A stretch of DNA of 64,000 nt from Okapia johnstoni (Eukaryota; Chordata; Mammalia; Artiodactyla; Giraffidae). The stretch spans positions 35,897,948 to 35,961,947 of the forward strand of contig CM044326.1 of NCBI GenBank assembly GCA_024291935.2. Reading direction: 5' to 3'. Position 1 is the stretch's first letter, and every line of letters starts with the position of its first letter. The position numbers and the translations under genes are program-made. A model generated the notes under the pieces. It saw only the letters and a list, made by a program, of their open reading frames with translations, was not told the DNA's origin and searched no databases. Below, piece by piece: positions 59,229-64,000 of the stretch.

Positions 59229-59322
59229 GGCGGGCCGAGGAGATGGGTGCGATTTCTGTGTGAGACAGTTTCATTTGCCGTGTCCTCAACCACAGATAGC
59301 ACCCCTCGCCTCGTGTCCGGTT
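59229..59322 (-). ncRNA. MIR342: microRNA miR-342 hairpin, intronic in EVL
   Basis: On the - strand the 3p arm reads TCTCACACAGAAATCGCACC and continues CATCT (59265 down to 59241), which is miR-342-3p. The 5p arm, starting AGGGGTGCTATCTGTG, lies at about 59306-59284. The arms pair through a loop of about 18 bases, and the lower stem pairs GAGG with CCTC. In human the same microRNA lies in intron 3 of EVL on the same strand, as here. It should be co-transcribed with EVL and released from the intron. Human miR-342-3p ends CACCCGT, so the CACCCATCT end here is lineage-specific and matches my recollection of the cattle form. Confidence 0.95.
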
Positions 59323-59396
59323 CCACAGGCTGCTGGTCCCGCGACGGCATCTTGGTCGTCAGAGGATGGCGTGGTGGCGGGAGGGGCACATGGGGC

Positions 59397-59427
59397 ACAG
59401 ACAGGCAGACAGACAGACAGACAGGTG
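59397..59427. repeat. (CAGA)n microsatellite upstream of miR-342
   Basis: GGCAGACAGACAGACAGACA run about 75 bp on the 5' (transcriptional) side of the hairpin. Confidence 0.85.
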
Positions 59428-59572
59428 TCACAAGCTCACCCTCCCCCGGACACCTGGGACCCGCCGGCCCTGCTTCAGGGCTCCTGCCCTTAACAGGCTC
59501 ACAGTCTAGATGAATCAATCCGGGCTCAAACCAAGCGCACGAATGCAGGTCAACAAACAGGAGGCGGACCTG

Positions 59573-59603
59573 GGAGGGGAGGGGAGGGGAAGGGAGGGAA
59601 AGC
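59573..59603. repeat. G-rich run (G4-prone) upstream of miR-342
   Basis: GGGAGGGGAGGGGAGGGGAA on the + strand, four or more G runs with one-base spacers. Confidence 0.8.
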
Positions 59604-60801
59604 GAGAGAACACACGTGAGCCGGGGGTCTCCAGACCAGCAAGACCCTGGGTGTGCTCACCTAACCTGGTGGATGTAGCCAGAGCCTGTCTGTTAAGGCA
59701 GTGGACTGGGTTTGAGGGTCGGAGACAAACAGGACACTTTCTGACCTCCCAGGCAGACTGGACTCACATGCTGGGGACAACAGGACACGGCAGGTGGCGC
59801 CACCTCTCACAACGGCGTGCGGGGGAGGAGTAGGGAATCCTGCCACGGTGGCTGGAAACAGCTTTGTCTGCAGAGCAAGGTTCCCAGAGGACGGGTGGGG
59901 CTGGATGTGTGGGGACAGGAGGGACGCCAGGCGGGGATCTGGGGAAGGCGCCCTGCTGAGTCACTGTGGGTGCGGGCGGGAGGACGTCCCGGATGGCTGG
60001 CACGCGGGAAGTGGCCGCCAGGGGGCAGGCAGGAACGGGGATGGGGAGCCGCCAGGAGCAGAGCTGCCAGGAGGGAGTGGGTGTCCCCAGTGATCCTTGG
60101 GGTGGGGTGGGGTGGGCACAGAAAGTGCCCACGGCCTCCGCAGGAAGGAGAGGAAGACAACTCAGGATTTCTTTTACTCAAGATAATTTTCAGAAGAAAA
60201 GAGGTTTACTAAAAGCAGGATCCAGCCCCCTCCAGGAAGCTAAGAGGTGGGACACGAGAGGAGAGGGCTCTGGGCCTCATTCTTCGGGGGAGGCCCTGGC
60301 CTGGGCGCCTGCCCACTGGGAGAGACGCCACGCTGGGCATCAGTTAAGGACACGGACATTGGAAAGACTGGGAGAACGTCCATCACCAGCTTGAAAGGTA
60401 CTACTGATGTCACCACGAGCAAACCAGGTAAGAAAAGGCTGCACCGCTAGGTTCTGAGAGACGTGCTTAAACTCAACCAGCGTGGAGGTGCACCATGCCC
60501 CCAGGGGTTTCTTTACTTTCTGAAGAGCCCCAGGAACTCCACAACATACCCCATTTGAGAGTCCCTGTGCTCAACCCCGAACTGCACACAGAGCTGCCTC
60601 TGATGCCAAGCTGCGCCCGCCAACAGCAGCAGCCACCAACCCCAGGAGGCACCCCTGCGTCTCAGCCTGCGCCAAAGCCCACAGGACGCTCCTCTCTCAC
60701 CCTGAGCCTGGGGGCGCCAAGGTGCCACCTCCTGCTCGAGACAGGCCAGTCAGTCTTCACAACTCCTGCCACCAGCACCCCACTTTGCTGTGCACAAATA
60801 T

Positions 60802-61013
60802 GCGGGCTTCCCTGGTGGCTCAGAGGGTAAAGCGTCTGCCTGCAATGCGGGAGACCTGGGTTTGATCTCTGGGTCAGGAAGATCCCCTGGAGAAGGAAAT
60901 GGCAACCGACTCCAGTATTCTTGTCTGGAAAATTCCATGGATGGAGAAGCCTGGTAGGCTATAGTCCATGGTGTTGCAAAGAGTCACACATGACTAAGCA
61001 ACTTCACTTCTCA
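60802..61013 (+). repeat. Bov-tA SINE
   Basis: GGGCTTCCCTGGTGGCTCAG to GACTAAGCAACTTCACTTC. Confidence 0.95.
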
Positions 61014-61649
61014 GGATCGTGTCTGAGATCGGCCTGGCCACCCATTTTACCGGCGGAGAAGCTGAGACTGGGGGAGTCCTAACCGAGGTCTGATGGCCTA
61101 TCTGCTCCCAACCTCTCCCCTGTGAACACAACTCCAAATGTGGAATTTTCATGTGCTCGTCAGCATTTTCTATTTTTCAGTAATAAACAAGGACTGCAGG
61201 TGATGAGGGAGCCTGTCTCCCGGAGGTGCTAGGTCCCCCGGGAGGTAGAGAGGGACATTCCGCCATTTCAGTTTCTTCTTTGGCCTTTCCGTGCTCTGAG
61301 CATCGGCCACGGGGACATGTCTGTAAGGAGTGAACTGGCATGCACTGTGTCCAGACAGTGTACCTAAAACCTAAATCACGAGCGCGAGAACTAGTAGAGA
61401 TCTTGACCGAGTCTGTATCCCTCTTTACAGAGATGGGGAGACTGGGGCTGCCGAGAAGTGGCCTGTTGAAGGTCAGAAGCAGGCTCACATGGACGCATAC
61501 AGAAGCAGTTGCCTTTTATCAGGGTTGTAACCCTAAACCTAACCACGAACTGATGTCTGTGCAGAGAACAAACTGAGGCAGGGAGGGAAGCCAAGGTGGG
61601 CCTGGAGGCAAAGTACAGCCCATAAGACAAGCAAATTCAGCAATACTGG

Positions 61650-63505
61650 AGGGTTAAGAAAAGCGAAAAGCCAAGGAGAAAAGGAAAGATATTCCCACCT
61701 GAATGCAGAGTTCCAAAGAATAGCAAGGAGAGATAAGAAAGCCTTCCTCAGCGATCAATGCAAAGAAATAGAGGAAAATAACAGAATGGGAAAGACTAGA
61801 GATCTCTTCAAGATAATTAGAGATACCAAGGGAATATTTCATGCAAAGATGGGCTCAATAAAGGACAGAAATGGTAGGGACCTAACAGAAGCAGAAGATA
61901 TTAAGAAGAGGTGGCAAGAATACACAGAACTGTACAAAAAAGATCTTCACGACCCAGATAATCACGATGGTGTGATCACTCACCTAGAGCCAGACATCCT
62001 GGAATGTGAAGTCAAGTGGGCCTTAGGAAGCATCACTACGAACAAAGCTAGTGGAGGTGATGGAATTCCAGCTGAGCTATTTCAAATCCTGAAAGATGAT
62101 GCTGTGAAAGGGCTGCACTCAATATGCCAGCAAATCTGGAAAACTCAGCAGTGGCCACAGGACTGGAAAAGGTCGGTTTTCATTCCAATCCCAAAGAAAG
62201 ACAATGCCAAAGAATGCTCGAACTACCACACACTTGCACTCATCTCACACGCTAGTAAAGTGATGCTCAAAATTCTCTAAGCCAGGCTTCAGCAATACGT
62301 GCACCGTGAACTTCCAGATGTTCAAGCTGGTTTTAGAAAAGGCAGAGGAACCAGAGATCAAATTGCCAACATCTGCTGGATCATCGAAAAAGCAAGAGAG
62401 TTCCAGAAGAACATCTATTTCTGCTTTATTGACAATGCCAAAGCCTTTGACTGTGTGGATCATAATAAACTGTGAAAAATTCTTAAAGAGATGGGAATAC
62501 CAGACCACCTGACCTGCCTCTTGACAAACCTGTATGCAGGTCAGGAAGCAACAGTTAGAACTGGACATGGACCAACAGACTGGTTCCAAATAGGAAAAGG
62601 AGTACGTCAAGGCTGTATATTGTCACCCTGCTTATTTAACTTATATGCACAGCACATCATGAGAAACGCTGGGCTGGAAGAAACACAAGCTGGAATCAAG
62701 ATTGCCGGGAGAAATATCAATAACCTCAGATATGCAGATGACACCACCCTTATGGCAGAAAGCGAAGAACTAAAGAGCCTCTTGATGAAAGTGAAAGAGG
62801 AGATTGAAAAAGTTGGCTTAAAGCTCAACATTCAGAAAACTAAGATCATGGCATCTGGTCCCATCACTTCATGGGAAATAGATGGCGAAAGAGTGGAAAC
62901 AGTGTCAGACTTTGTTTTTTGGGGCTCTAAAATCACTGCTGATGGTGACTGCAGCCATGAAATTAAAAGACGCTTACTCCTTGGAAGGAAGGTTATGACC
63001 AACCTAGATAGCATATTTAAAAGCAGAGACATTACTTTGCCAACAAAAGTCTGTCTAGTCAAGGCTATGGTTTTTCTAGTAGTCATGTATGGATGTGAGA
63101 GTTGGATGGTGAAGAAAGCTGAGCGCCAAAGAGTTGATGCTTTTGAACTGTGGTGTTGGAGAAGACTCTGGAGAGTCCCTTGGACTGCAAGAAGATCCAA
63201 CCAGTCCATCCTAAAGGAGATCAGTCCTGGGTGTTCATTGGAAGGACTGATGTTGAAGCTGAAGCTCCAATACTTTGGCCACCTCATGCGAAGAGTTGAT
63301 CGATTGGAAAAGATCCTGATGCTGAGAAGGATTGCAGGCAGGAGGAGAAGGGGACGACAGAGGATGAGATAGCTGGATGGCATCACCGGCTCGATGGACA
63401 TGGGTTTGGATGGACTCAGGGAGTTGGTGATGGACAGGGAGGCCTAGCGTGCTGAGGTTCATGGGTTTGCAAAGAGTTGGACGCGACTGAACTGAACTGA
63501 ACTGA
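61650..63505 (+). mobile_element. BovB (RTE) LINE, long 3' copy with broken reverse transcriptase
   Basis: About 1.85 kb of BovB in sense orientation, antisense to EVL and inside intron 3. The translated frame (starting near 61786) carries the RT domain: the NKASGGDGIPAELF and KRSVFIPIPKK region, GVRQGCILSPCLFNLY, and the YADD catalytic motif near 62730. The whole stretch stays in one frame, but three nonsense codons break it: TAA 62278, TGA 62473 and TAG 63370. No endonuclease part is present, so the copy is 5'-truncated. The 3' end shows the ACTGAACTGAACTGAACTGA terminal repeat of this family. The copy cannot make an active protein. Confidence 0.95.
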
Positions 63506-63529
63506 AGGAAGAACCAGTATTATTCACAC

Positions 63530-63640
63530 TCTTATCACATACGAGGCACTCCATGCTAAGCGCTTTATAAACACACTGAATCTTCACGTCAGCCCTAGGA
63601 AGTAGGGTTTATTATCCCAGGGCCACAGGTGGCAGGGCGA
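63530..63640. repeat. MIR-like SINE remnant
   Basis: GAGGCACTCCATGCTAAGCG CTTTATAAACACA..., MIR-style. 63650-64000 shows nothing further. Confidence 0.5.
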
Positions 63641-64000
63641 AGACTCAATACAAGACCTTAGTGCCTCAAAGCATACGCTTTTCTCACCACAGCTGACCCC
63701 TGAGCACCGTGGTGGTCGGGCTCTGGTCTGCAGAGGTGAGAACCTGCATGTAACCGCACAGTCGGCTCTGCACCCGCAGATACGATCAGCTGCAGATCAC
63801 GTAGAGCTGGAGGTGTACTCATTGTTAAAGAAGCCATGCATCAGTAGACACCCAGTTCAGAGCTGTGCTGTTCAAGGGTCCACTGCACTGCAAACGGCTC
63901 CCACCGTGGACGGTGGAACAGCACTTCCCAAGGCAGGGCATTTGATAGAAACTTCGCAATTATCTGCAGCGGGAGGCCAGTGGCAGCTGCGGGGGAGGCT

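Larger units (their letters stand above)
27515..64000 (-). other. EVL: EVL gene, 3' part (exons 4-14 by human numbering), 5' end outside window
   Basis: EVL is an Ena/VASP family protein that promotes actin filament elongation at lamellipodia, focal adhesions and filopodial tips. Eleven coding exons lie here on the - strand. They total 905 coding bases and about 300 residues plus stop, and every junction is GT-AG with matching phase. They cover the post-WH1 linker, PKA site region, proline-rich core, G-actin and F-actin binding blocks and the tetramerization coiled coil. I searched the - strand upstream of 45224 for the WH1 exons and did not see them, so intron 3 runs past the window edge (more than 18.7 kb). 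miR-342 lies in that intron. Confidence 0.97.
45225..64000 (-). other. EVL intron 3 (partial)
   Basis: This large intron runs past the window edge. It holds miR-342, Bov-tA copies (54357, 55586, 60805), BovB pieces (56177, 61650), a CHR-type SINE (57648) and several MIR-like stretches. 45225-54350 is mostly unique GC-rich sequence with a 54-bp tandem duplication at 48274-48381 and MIR-like pieces near 52680 and 49700. I saw no additional coding exon or alternative EVL first exon. Confidence 0.8.

Noticed and set aside
62491..63372. A 293-codon reverse-transcriptase frame as a host gene
   Set aside because: It is the BovB LINE, with nonsense codons on both sides and a typical BovB 3' end.
45225..64000. 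WH1-domain exons of EVL
   Set aside because: I searched the - strand for the conserved WH1 wording and found none. They are expected beyond the window, consistent with miR-342 lying in the intron after the WH1 exons.

Overview
This window is nuclear DNA from a ruminant, most likely a bovid. The evidence is many Bov-tA SINEs, other tRNA-derived cetartiodactyl SINEs (CHR type), BovB (RTE-type) LINE copies in both orientations, L1 and MIR remnants, and intron-containing vertebrate genes. I cannot tell cattle from buffalo, sheep or goat by reading alone.

Two protein genes lie tail to tail. DEGS2 (sphingolipid delta4-desaturase / C4-hydroxylase) is on the + strand. Exon 1 starts at 8598 in a CpG island. 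After an intron of about 14 kb, exon 2 (23047-23789) carries all three histidine boxes, and exon 3 (25416-25562) ends the protein. EVL (Ena/VASP-like actin regulator) is on the - strand. Its last eleven coding exons lie between 45224 and 27959 and every junction is GT-AG and in phase. Together they encode the linker after the WH1 domain, the proline-rich core and the whole EVH2 domain (about 300 residues). The WH1 exons and the promoter lie beyond position 64000. The pair and its orientation match the human DEGS2/EVL locus on chromosome 14q32.

The microRNA gene miR-342 sits on the - strand at about 59229-59322, inside the EVL intron that precedes the first EVL exon seen here. This is the same host-gene arrangement as in human.

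Layout: 1-8300 is repeat-rich upstream flank of DEGS2 (Bov-tA, BovB, CHR SINEs and a dispersed LTR-like repeat). 8320-8880 is the CpG island, promoter and exon 1. 8900-23046 is DEGS2 intron 1 with Bov-tA, BovB, L1 and a clean hAT-type fossil. 23047-25562 holds exons 2-3. 25563-28170 is the convergent 3' end zone, where polyadenylation signals on the two strands suggest possible transcript overlap. 27515-45224 is the EVL 3' half. 45225-64000 is EVL intron 3, with miR-342 and a nearly complete but broken BovB copy at 61650-63505.

I found no new multi-gene system. The points most worth checking are: the missing ancestral splice donor of DEGS2 exon 1, with two downstream donors that happen to be in phase; the possible DEGS2/EVL antisense 3' overlap; the 63-nt in-frame EVL-I cassette exon; the lineage-specific 3' end of miR-342-3p with a tetranucleotide microsatellite just upstream; and a higher-order minisatellite in an EVL intron.
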